From NCBI GenBank assembly GCA_025769875.1, contig JAGFNK010000426.1:1-44988 (forward strand): a stretch of 44,988 nucleotides of DNA. The letters run 5' to 3'. Shown here in pieces: positions 1 to 10,600 of this stretch. The translations under genes and the position numbers were made by a program. Below the pieces are notes generated by a model, which searched no databases, was not told the origin of the DNA, and saw only the letters and a program-made list of their open reading frames with translations. This stretch comes from Russula earlei (lineage: Eukaryota > Basidiomycota > Agaricomycetes > Russulales > Russulaceae). Position 1 is the first letter of the stretch. Every line of letters begins with the position of its first letter.

Positions 1-1004
1 ACATTTGGAGAACTATGAAAGACCTTTCCTTTTTCACCAATACGTTCATCGTTGATCGGGGGCACGCAGGAGCTTGGATGCAGCTCGAAATTTTGCATAA
101 GGTCTTGAACGAGCCGCTTCCGACACGTAATTGAATGAGGCAGCGAAGAGAATGATGTGAGATATGTGTGTTACGAACTTGCACGCCATGAAGGCGAACA
201 TCGTCTTTGAGGCTGAGTGCTCATGCAAGAGCATGAAAAAATGGCAAACTGAAGAGATGACAACGGTCATTGGATTTGTCTTCGTTCGAAACGAGTTTGT
301 TGACCGCACGCTCACAACTATTGCGGGCTCATGCACATGCAGGTTCGAAGCTTCCTGCCGACAGTTTGCTTCGATACACATCTAACAACACCTACATCAC
401 CTTGCTTCCAGGTTTTGAACTCATGCGAACTTCTTCAGCAAGCCTTCCATATCCGTACGTGAGGTGAGTCCCTCACTTCATCTTCCGCACGAGAACGAGA
501 ACGACGGACAACATTGTGGCAGTCTTCGCCAGCCTGCCTGCAGCTTTCTCCATAGATCTAACACCCTCAGGGTTCGATTGATCCCAGCCCAGCCTGAGGG
601 ACATTGTATTCCAAGACTTTAGGGGACATAGAAAGAGGGCGATCGGTTCCATGGGAAACTTGTAGGATCGCATTGTTCAAGGCAGAGGTAACGGAACGCA
701 TTTCCTGTCGGAATGGCAATCTTTAAAGGCACGGGCAGCGTACTTTAGCTCGTGGCCATGGCGGACACCCATCACCTCATTGGTTCTTATTGGCGGATGC
801 ACATCACCCTGCCATTTCACGATTGGCATTGTGCGGAGGCAGGGAAGTAGTCGAATACGATATACGAATCATCCCATACATTGGCAGCAGGAGACGATAC
901 ATTTTCTACTGTTTATAACGTCGAAACCGGATATGTGTGGCCCCGTTGGACGGTACAACGGTGTCATTGAGGGACTTGTTCTTGTTGGTGACGGCCATAC
1001 AGCC
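1..1004. other. No recognisable gene
   Basis: Both strands contain only short open frames (up to about 110 codons) and none gives a recognisable family. The minus-strand frame near 46-381 and the one near 473-673 are the longest, but they have no convincing continuation through splice sites. The right-hand end holds the 3' flank of the carbonic anhydrase gene. Confidence 0.5.
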
Positions 1005-1863
1005 TCAGGCTCGGGGCCCTCTTGTGATGCCCAGGTCCCTTAAATGGCCCGTCTCGAGCTCATACACGAGGCCGTGCACCCATAGATCCCTTTTCTTCCA
1101 CGCAGTTTGGACAGGCTCGGTCTCGACGAGGCTCTTAACTTGGGCAACCACGCTCGCCTCGACGACTTTCGTCAGCGCCTCTGGATAAGGCAGGCCCTCG
1201 AGGTCAAGCGTGCGCGTGAGGTTGGCGAGTGGCGTAAGCCAGCGCCCCAGTGGGCCCGGTGGAAGCTCGCCTCCCCTGGCCGCATCGAGGCAGGCCATGG
1301 CGCCACCGCATGCCGTGTGCCCAACGACAAGGACTGGTGTTGGTAGTGATCAATCCAGCGAGTTGATTTGATGGTACGCGAGCGGAAACAGGAAAGGGAA
1401 GGACAACAGAGCAGGAGAGAGAAGCCGCACTATGTTCGACGCCGAGTGCCGCAACGGCAAACGTGATCACCGAGATGACATTGTCATCATCCGGATGGAC
1501 TTGGCTATGCGCATCATATATGGGCGTCAACGTGTCTGAAAAGCGTGCAGGGACGTGCGTACTTGGCAATATTGCGGTGAGTGAAGATATCGCCTGGTCG
1601 GGACGCAGTGATGACGCTCTCGGGGACGCGTGAGTCGGAGCATCCAAGCCAGAGGATCTGCGTGCAGAAGAAGGGACGTGAGGATGATATACAAGGAAGG
1701 CAAATGCAGGGCTCGGAAAAATCCTCGCGTGGAGTAAACAGAAAAGTCGTACCCTGGGGGACTGACCCTGGGCAGACTGCTTGAAGAAGTCGGGGTCTGC
1801 GGAGCCGACCGCTGCAGCCCAGGCAGCGTTGGACAAGAAGAGATTCGGAATGATGCCAGCCAT
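1005..1863 (-). CDS. Beta-class carbonic anhydrase
   Basis: Zinc enzyme that interconverts CO2 and bicarbonate. Four exons join without a break: 1863-1753, 1657-1563, 1504-1431 and 1333-1005, giving 202 residues. All three introns are GT..AG, 95, 58 and 97 bases long. The protein opens MAGIIPNLF, has the beta-class motif CSDSR (Cys43, Asp45, Arg47) and then GHTACGG (His99, Cys102). Together these supply the Cys-His-Cys zinc ligands and the Asp/Arg gate. The length is typical of the cytosolic fungal form. The start at 1863 was chosen because the family N-terminus begins there. Upstream, about 2047-1864, a frame rich in Arg and Ser could encode a mitochondrial leader, but it is out of phase and would need another intron. 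Splice sites and motifs are seen directly. Cell location is inference. Confidence 0.93.
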
Positions 1864-2639
1864 GTGGGTTGAGGGGCGGTGCCGTTGCAAATGATGACGA
1901 CGCGAGATGCTGGATCGCTCGTGGAAGAGTGTAGAAGAAAGGACACGTTGGGTGTTGTGTTTTATGAGCAACATGGAGACCGCGTGACTTCTGGGTTCGG
2001 AAAACCGATGATAGAAGTAGGGCCCTCGTGCTCGGTCGAAATATCATGTTGCTGTGAGACTGTGGCGAGATAAAGTCTATCTCATAGCTCCGGTTCAGAG
2101 TTTTGGTGGGGTTAAAAGGACGGAGGGATAAACCAGTCGCGCGGGGATCGATCGAAGCTCTGGCCACAGATTGAACTCGGAAACACCAGAGGGTGTCTCT
2201 GCTCAGAAATCCACTAGGCAGATGGCCATCCGATTAGTTCACCGCTCACTACGAGCTCTAGACAAGGAAAGAATCACACGGATTGAGTAAAATCGTGCTT
2301 TCCAGTATTCTTCTGCAATGACCGCGGGGCGGGTCCTGACATTCACTATTTATCCCACCCTCGTTCTACCAGCACTGCTATCAAACCGTCTTTCACGGGC
2401 ACATCAGAAGTGTCCTTGTGCAGTTTTTACGCTGGTACAGGGTCCTTGAACACATGCGTGCATCAAAGGGCCGGTGGAGTGAATGGTATGACGCCGGGCC
2501 GGGAAATCTCTGCACGTCCGTCTTCGAATTCAATGGCTCATGAGAAGAGTACGGTTTTTGTTTCGGCGTGACTTGCCATTGGTTTTCAGAGCGACGGACA
2601 TTGGGACTCGCGACTGATGGCTGTGACATTGCGCAGCCT
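1864..2639. other. Upstream region of carbonic anhydrase, no other gene seen
   Basis: Probable promoter and leader of the minus-strand carbonic anhydrase gene. Frames here are short and unrecognised. A possible alternative leader peptide lies at 2047-1864, in a different frame from the main protein. Confidence 0.4.
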
Positions 2640-4640
2640 GACTGGCATCTCAAGAAATACCCGTGAAACCCTTCTGTAGCGACCGCTTCTGTAGCGACCC
2701 AAAGAAAACCACAAACCCGAACAGTTCCCACGCATAGTCATTTCGGGGAGCGGCCAAAACTGATGGAGCAAGTACAGCTGATCTGCAAATTCCGACCTGA
2801 TTTACCCCGTCGCATTCCCATAGTACAGACAGACAGTCATTCAATGTTTGTAACGCGGTCCGGGAGTACAAAGATGTGGTAACCTGACCGCACCCCTCGC
2901 CAGGCCCTTCAGCGATGACAGCGATGACCTCGGAGGGCGTAATGACCCCTCCTCCCTTGACAATAGGTAAGCTGCCTGCAATATACCGCTGCAGTTTTGT
3001 GATCAAGGCATTATCTGGTCGCACAGGCGTTCTTTTGGTGGCGATCCTTCGTAGGCGTTATCCGGCACTCATCGAAGCTTGAGTAATAGTAATGCTGTTA
3101 AACCTTGGACAGTGAATATGTGCCTCTTTGGGGTCGTAAGCCAACAATTTTATTCATATTGGACTAGCGGTGGGTTGGATTTCATCGTTAGACAAGGAAG
3201 CGATGCTTTCTTGCTGATATATGTTGCGCAGGTTTTGAAGACTCGACGCGCGTCAAGTAAGTGTCACGATCTCTGTCTTTTTTTTTTTTCATTTACATTC
3301 GCAGATTATTTGTCGTCACACAAATTTCCATCATTTCCTTGCAAAGTCTCATGTGAGCTTTCCTTTTCAGTCGTAAAACATTTCCTAGGGGACTAACACG
3401 AGTATTAGACTTTGGCAGATGGCATGGCTCAGCCTGTAAGCCATTCCCATCTCGTCGAGAGCATTGTCACTTATTCCATCGTAAGCGTTGAACATTATGG
3501 GATGTTATTGGATCCCAATGGTGTGTTGTGGGGTGCAACTCTCAGGGTGATTACTCATGAAAGGTTTAGCATATACGTGGCGACTCTCAGTTAGTTCAAT
3601 GTGTGAATGCGTTCTCGTTCTGTCCGCGAATATCTTCCTCTCCATTCGGCAAGTTGGCACCTGATTCAATGCGGTGTCGTTGTTTGTCTGATTTTCAGTG
3701 TTACAGTATTCGCTCACTTACAGGGAGCCGTCTTCAGAGCGGACTAACTATGACATTCTCTAGCTGTGCCTTTGTTTTGGGCATGGCGACTACAGCGATA
3801 ACTTGGTTTCAGACTTCGCAGCGGTAAGCTTGCCATGTATATCGAACCTCATTCATGCTCACATTTGTAGAAAGTTCCTTTGCGGTCACTCAGAAAATTA
3901 CCTCTGAAGCAACGGCATTAGCAGTTGCATGGCACGGGTTGCAAGCTCTCTCTGAATGCCTGATTACAGGTAATGTCGTTTTTCCACTCGTTTGGGATGG
4001 ACTTGACATGACTTGCTATATAGCGTTACTTGCGCGAGCACTTCTGAAATCCCGCAGCGGTCTCCGAAAATCTGACACAGTGGTGAAATATCTCGTTCGC
4101 ACCGTCATCCAAATTGGACTCGTTGCGGCAGTTTGGGCGGTCGGGGAATTGGTGACATGGTTTTTTTTGCCCAAACAGGCGATTTATACCATTTTAAGTT
4201 CAACATCCGGCTCGTTCTACACTCATGTGAGTAGTTCCTCTCTGCTGAAAACTATCCCACTCCTAAAATTGTGAAGCTCAGATGATATATGACACACTTC
4301 TATCCCGCATCCAGCTGCGCGAGCACATAGGCTGAGATAGTCCATACCGAAATCCCACTCTCCACACAGGTATGACACCTGCCTTAGCTGAGCTTCCGCG
4401 ACACGCTGAACAAGAGATCTATTGGTTCCAGTCGGATCTACCTACCCCTTAGATCTATCCGGCGGCGCTGATTCCGTCATGACGATCGTCAACTCAACAG
4501 CCAGCAAATTACCAGGTCCACGAGAAAACCTGGAAATTGAATATGCACGTGCATAACGGCCGAACGCTCTCGCGTACACTGAGCTCCGGTTCCCAGCACT
4601 GTTGGGTGGTATTTTAAAGTGGATGTGATCATTGAACGCC
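2640..4640 (+). repeat. Tandem duplication, unit 1
   Basis: Left copy of a direct duplication of about 2 kb. Similarity to unit 2 starts in the non-coding flank (a shared 'atctcaagaaa..cgtgaaacc' stretch near 2647 and 4898, and 'ctgatctgc' followed by 'tcgcattccca' before each gene). It runs through the DUF6534 gene to a shared 'gttcccagca' stretch after the stop codons. Exons are more alike than introns, so the duplication is not recent. Confidence 0.8.
2915..4556 (+). CDS. DUF6534-type seven-helix membrane protein, copy 1 (3' end shifted)
   Basis: Member of a large Agaricomycete family of unknown function with about seven membrane helices and the DUF6534 domain near the C-terminus. Exons that can be placed: 2915-2966, 3113-3169, 3232-3256, 3305-3352, 3409-3435, one from 3486, then the fifth-helix region before 3827, one near 3876-3969, one from about 4023 and one from about 4281. 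Recognisable pieces are NMCLFGVVSQQFYSYWTSG, VLVLSANIFLSIR, GSRLQSGLTMTFSSCAFVLG and the DUF6534 core SRSGLRKSDTVVKYLV. Boundaries between 3525 and 3685 are uncertain. After LREHI an extra base relative to copy 2 creates TGA at 4333-4335. The homologous C-terminal tail (KLPGPREN..) is still readable up to TAA at 4554. It may be a slightly shortened functional protein or a young pseudogene. Confidence 0.6.
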
Positions 4641-4879
4641 ATAAGAACCGATGACTTGGCGTGCATTGATGAGTACACACCCGTCTGTGTGGGATGAGGG
4701 GGCGCAGATGCGATGTCGATTGGTCAAAGCCGAGCTCACTACCACGAAGCTACGAGAGCCATTAGATTTCATGTGAACCTAACAGAGTTAAGGATTATCA
4801 GAAGAAAGAGAGTAATAGCGTGGTAGGATTCAGTGTAGAAATACATACTAAGCAGTGCATGTTGATATCGATACGGGAG
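4641..4879. other. Spacer between tandem units
   Basis: Short spacer between the two duplicated segments. No gene is seen. Confidence 0.4.
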
Positions 4880-6775
4880 CCGTCACCGGCACCGGTATCT
4901 CAAGAAAGACCGTGAAACCAAACCACGCTGTCAGGCACTCCTGATCTGCGACTGTCATTCTAGGCCTTGTTTAACCTATCGCATTCCCATCAGATGTACA
5001 ACGAGAGGCGCTCCAGGGCTCTCCCTCGTATTACACAATATGGCTAGCATGTGCAAATGGCACACCCACCACGCATCCCAGCCATGACAGCAGTCAACGC
5101 AGACGGCGTCACGATGAATTCTTCTCTGACAATTGGTAAGCTGCTTGCACATACTGGTATCCCTCGACAGTCATCAACCTGCCGTGGTCTTGCCTTGCTG
5201 GGCAGGGCTTATTTTAATAGCAGACCTTCGTGGGTGCTAACCCCCACACATCCGCGTCAATCGGCTGAACTTTGGAAAGTGAACGCATACCTCTTTGGGG
5301 TCGTAAGCCAACAGTTCTATTCATATTGGACTATCAGTGCGTTTCGTCGCCAGTTAAGGATGCCGTTTCCCTACTAGTACTCCGCTGCAGGTTTCAAAGA
5401 CTCGAAGCGTGTTAGGTGGGTTTTACCATCTCATGTTTGTTGTGCTTTACATTTATCCTCGCAGAGTTTTCGTCGTCACACAATTTTCCATCATCTTGTT
5501 TCAAAGTCTAATGTGTGTTTTCCTGTTTCCATAAGACCTTTATTAGTCAACTGATGCAAACATCAGACTTTGGATGATTGCTTGGAGGATCTTGTAAGCC
5601 ATCAACTTGTCGTTGGGAGCATGGTTGTTCACTTCCCGTGAAGCATTGTACGTCAGGGAGCAGAATTGGATCCCAGTGGTCTGTCTATGGCACAAACTCG
5701 CGAGTGAGTGCTCATGCAAAGTGTAGCGTGTCGGTGGCGAACACTTCTCGGATCGATATCTGGATGCGTTCTTGTGCTCTCTGCGAATGTGTTCCTCGCC
5801 ATTCGGTTAGTTAGAATCTGGTTCAAGCGCTGTGTTCTGCCTCATTTCTGGTCTTCCAGGATTCACTCACTGACGAGGAGCCGTCTTCAGAGCGGAATAA
5901 CCCTAGCATTTTCTAGCTCTGCCTTTGCTTTAGGCATAACGACGGCGATAATGACCTGGAGCCAGAATACGACGAGGTAAGGATATCATGTAATGCCCAA
6001 GCCCGTCGATGGTAACATGAGGCGAAGTGCCTTCCTGATCACTGAGACAGTCTCGCCGCGAACAAATGCTACAGCGACTGTCTGGCAAGGATTACAAGCC
6101 ATCTCCGAGGCCCTCATTACGGGTATGTCGCTTGGCCATTTGTTAGGGAATAGGGTTTGATGCGATTTCTATCTAGTTTTTCTTGCGCGGGCACTTCTTT
6201 AATCCCGTAGCGGTGTCCAGAAAACTGACAGTGTTGTTGAACATCTCGTTCGCAATGTTATCCAAATTGGACTCCTAGCTGCGCTCTGGGCGGTGGGCGG
6301 TTTGGTGACATGGCTTTTCCTGGCAAAGACGGCAGTTTATTTAGTTTTAAGTGCAACCGCAGGCTCATTGTACACTCACGTAAGTACCTCTTCTCTGAAA
6401 TCAGTCTCGCTCAACATATTGGCTTAGCTGATATATGACACACTCCTGTCTCGCATCCAATTACGTGAGCACATGGTTGAGACAATCCACACCGAGATGG
6501 CACTGCCTACACAGGTACGGCATCTGTCTCGCGCGCACTGTCACAACATGCTGAACGAGGGGTCCACGAGTCACAGATGGGACCATGTATATTCAATAGA
6601 CGACAACTTTCCTCTGTCTCCATGTCGAACAGCACTGTTTCCACTACAACAAACTCAACAACTAGTACGAGATTACCAGGTCCACGAGAAACCCTCGACA
6701 GTGAGGAAATCAAATATGTACATGCAGAACAGTAGGACACCCGTTTACGTTGAGCTCACGTTCCCAGCAAGTTAG
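4880..6775 (+). repeat. Tandem duplication, unit 2
   Basis: Right copy of the direct duplication that starts at about 2640. It carries the second DUF6534 gene in the same orientation, and its upstream and downstream flanks are recognisably related to unit 1. Confidence 0.8.
5084..6735 (+). pseudogene. DUF6534-type membrane protein, copy 2, with in-frame stop
   Basis: Paralogue of the gene at 2915. The first exon, 5084-5135, has the same length (52 bases) and phase as in copy 1. Homologous exons follow with NAYLFGVVSQQFYSYWT, FVVTQFSIILFQSL, CVLVLSANVFLAIR, SRLQSGITLAFSSSAFALG and LVRNVIQIGLLAALWAVG. In the DUF6534 exon, copy 1 reads CTT CTG AAA TCC whereas this copy reads CTT CTT TAA TCC, placing a stop at 6200-6202 ahead of most of the domain. 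The splice site before CVLVLSANV also looks damaged: 'cgg' stands where copy 1 has 'cag', near 5750. Beyond the stop the frame stays open through LIYDTLLSRIQLREHMVET to TAG at 6733-6735, so decay is recent or the stop is a sequencing error. Confidence 0.65.
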
Positions 6776-7698
6776 TGTCCATAGACATGAAGGTCCCATG
6801 AGTTCTTAGGGCTTGTATTACTCTATAGTAATTCCGATGATTTCACTTGTGTATTGTGTTATGAAACGGCTTTGCAGTACTATACGTAGTCGTTTTTATT
6901 GGAGCTCAGAAGTGTATAGCGGATGAGATGGAAGATAAAGGATTAGTACGACGAGACGGCTAAGATCTAATAGTTTTGATGAACCTTCATGTGGATGTAA
7001 GAATTTATATGTGTTGTAACATCGGGTGTGTTCTGAAACCTTGTCAACATTATACAAGCTGAAGCAGAGCCACTGAGGGAGGTTGCAAACCTTGCCAAAG
7101 GCACAGAAAAGTTTGTTATCCATTATTCCATTGTTTTGTAACAGGAATTTATTCCTCACACTTATGTCTAGGCCCCTTCTACCAGTACTATTTTCTGGGT
7201 GTGACAGGAGTGACAGGTATGATGTAAGCGATATGATGTATAATAAATTACCAAATTTCCCAAATAATTAAGTTTAAGTGTAAAGTGTGACTTGTGACAG
7301 ATGGTGGACAACAAAGACAAACAAGTTCGATTGCACAGTGCGTTCAATTGTTCTATTGATCTGATCACAACTCAGGACAGCTGTCCACAAGCTGCCTCTG
7401 GGTGACCAGGTGAGGGCCTTGTCCGATTATCGCACGAGGAGTTGGTTGATTTGATCTACAAATATCATACTTTGAAATCGGGCCGACGGGCAGCCCGGCA
7501 ACGCAACGGCAGGTGTTGTTGCACCACACCAACATTACCACTCTCGGCCGCAGCAAGGCTCACGGCCCACACGGCCTCGAGGTCTCTGTCACTTCTCTCT
7601 GTCACTCGCTTTGGGCGCTCCCGTCCTTGCACGACAACCACGACGACGACGACCTTGGCATTTGAGTCGTCTTTCTTCTTTTCTCTTTCCTTCTCATC
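6736..7698. other. Intergenic, with repeat fragment and FKS1 promoter
   Basis: The left half is A/T-rich and includes a repeat fragment shared with the 40-kb region. The right part, about 7560-7698, is C/T-rich with CGA/CCA runs just before the FKS1 start, as is common in basidiomycete promoters. No gene is seen. Confidence 0.45.
6900..6945 (-). repeat. Dispersed repeat fragment, copy A
   Basis: 'agctcagaagtgta', 'ggatgagatg' and 'aagataaaggatt' recur in the same order and spacing at about 40043-40085. On the minus strand both copies read LYL(P/S)SHPLYTSELQ, so this may be the end of a mobile-element reading frame. The surrounding 6900-7300 is A/T-rich and may all belong to the element. Confidence 0.6.
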
Positions 7699-10600
7699 AT
7701 GTCTGCTCGTCATAACCCGTCGCGCAGTCACGAGGGTTACCCTTCTCCTTACCCTCCCGCCGACATGAACGAGCCCTTCAATCATCGGCAGTATTATGAT
7801 ACTGATGCTGAACCATCCGACACGTACCACCGAGACAATTATGGCTCAGAGACTAGTGCCGCTGGTTTCAATGATTATGACCACCCTGACCCATACGGTG
7901 TGTCGTCCTTAGCTACTGTAACCCCAGCCTTTAATCTCACATCTCGTCTTTTCAGGCCAACCTGATACCGACTCGGATCACGACGTTTACGGACAGCGCT
8001 TGGACCCGTCAGCAGAGTCTCTCAATGGTGGTCCCTCTTCGGCACCAAATCTCGGTGACTTCGGGGCACCCCAATACGTCAGTGGTCGCGAGCCGTATCC
8101 CGCGTGGGGTGCCGAACGTGTCATTCCACTTTCGAAGGAGGAGATTGAAGATATATTTCTCGACCTCCAGCAAAAGTTTGGCTTTCAAAGAGATTCCATG
8201 CGGAACATGGTGCGTTACATGTAACACGTACGCTGCCCGGCACCTTTTGCTCATTGGTGCCATAGTTCGACTTTACTATGCAGCTGCTTGATAGCCGTGC
8301 GTCCCGCATGTCTCCCAATCAGGCACTCCTCACCCTCCATGCGGATTACATTGGGGGACAGCACGCAAATTACCGCAAATGGTACTTTGCTGCACAGCTT
8401 GATCTCGATGACGCCGTTGGCCATACTCAAAACCCCGGTCTTCAGCGCCTCCGCTCCAAGCGTGGTGGCGGCCGCAATCATTCCGAAAAATCTCTGACTA
8501 GTGCCCTCGAACGTTGGCGTCAAGCAATGAACAACATGTCCCAATATGATCGGATGCGCCAGATTGCCCTTTATCTCCTGTGCTGGGGGGAGGCAGCTCA
8601 AGTCCGATTCGTTCCCGAGTGCCTTTGCTTTATTTTCAAATGCGCAGATGATTACTACCGCTCTCCTGAGTGCCAGAATCGTGTCGATACTGTGCCGGAA
8701 GGCCTCTACCTTCGCGCGGTTATCAAACCTCTCTACCGCTTCATTCGTGACCAAGGCTATGAGTCCGTCGATGGCAAATTCGTGCGGCGGGAGCGTGATC
8801 ACGATCGTATTATTGGTTATGATGACGTAAACCAGTTGTTCTGGTATCCTGAGGGCATTGCTCGCATCGTTCTTACCGACAAGGTACCTTCCCTTACAAC
8901 GACCGGAAGTGGAACCGATCGATGCTGATAACCCTTGCCAGACTCGTCTTGTGGATATTCCACCAGCGCAGCGTTTCATGCGTTTTGACCGCATCGACTG
9001 GAATCGCGCATTCTTTAAAACCTATTATGAGAAGCGGTCGTTCGGGCATTTACTCGTCAACTTCAACCGTATCTGGGTTATCCACATATCCTTGTTCTGG
9101 TTTTACACCGCATACAACTCCCCAACCATATACCAGCCGAAGCGGGGCCACTCGTCCGCCTTGACATGGTCTGCAACGGCGCTTGGAGGGGCGGTTGCGA
9201 CCATAATTATGATTCTTGCAACGCTTGCAGAATTCTCGTACATCCCCACAACTTGGAATAACACGTCGCATCTCACCCGTCGGTTACTTTTCCTCCTTGT
9301 TACTTTAGCCCTTACCGCTGGACCTACATTCTATATCGCTATCGTGGAGAACCAGCCTGATGGCGGTGGATCCCTCGCTCTCATCCTCGGTATCGCCCAG
9401 TTCTTCATCTCTATCGTCGCGACCCTGCTCTTCGGGATCATGCCTTCTGGTCGTATGTTTGGTGACCGCGTCGCTAGCAAGTCGCGAAAGTATCTCGCAT
9501 CTCAGACTTTCACAGCCAGTTATCCGATCTTAAACTCTCAAGCTCGTCTGGGGAGTGTCTTTTTATGGTTCCTCATATTTGGATGCAAGTTCACGGAATC
9601 GTACTTCTTCCTGACCCTCGCTTTTCGCGACCCTATCCGCGCCATGGCCGGAATGAAGATTCAGAACTGTCACGAAAAGTTGTTTGGCAATTCCCTCTGC
9701 CGCAACCATGCCATCTTCTCCCTTACGATCATGTTCATCATGGACCTTGTGCTATTTTTCCTCGACACGTTCCTGTGGTATATTATTTGGAATACTGTCT
9801 ATTCCATCGCTCGCTCCTTCATGCTCGGGCTCTCAATATGGACACCTTGGAGGGATATCTATGCTCGCTTACCGAAGCGCATATACTCCAAGATTCTTGC
9901 GACCTCTGACCTAGAGGTTCGATACAAGCCCAAAGTGGGTTTCATTATCATCTACTCATATCCATCTAACTCCACACGCAGGTACTTGTCTCTCAAATTT
10001 GGAATGCAATCATCATCTCGATGTATCGCGAGCACCTGTTGTCCATAGATCATGTGCAGAAGCTTCTTTATCATCAAGTTGACACGCCAGACGGTCGTCG
10101 GAGTCTTCGGGCTCCCCCATTCTTTGTGGCACAGACCGACAAGGGTTTCAAGGGTAGTTTCTTCCCGCCGGGTTCCGAGGCGGAGCGTCGGATTTCGTTC
10201 TTTGCTCAATCGCTTACGACCGCACTACCTGAGGCCCTTCCGGTAGACGCCATGCCCACGTTCACAGTCCTTACCCCGCATTACAACGAAAAGGTGTGCT
10301 CTTTCCGGTCGGTTTCCCTCCATTTGACTCTGTAAATAACGCGTGTGTTTTCAGATTCTACTCTCGTTACGAGAGATCATCAAAGAGTCCGATATCAATA
10401 CTCGCGTTACTCTTCTCGAGTATCTTAAGCAGCTTCACAGCCTCGAATGGGACAACTTTGTAAGGGATACCAAAATCCTAGCCCGAGAATCGGAACTATA
10501 CGACGGCGCATTCCCAGGCGACGAAAAGGGTTCCTCTAAACTCGACGACCTGCCATTCTATTGCATCGGCTTTAAGAGCGCCGCCCCCGAATTCACACTA

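Noticed and set aside
8251..8994. 247-codon open frame on the minus strand inside FKS1
   Set aside because: It lies opposite the conserved FKS1 exon, whose coding evidence is decisive. It is a shadow frame.
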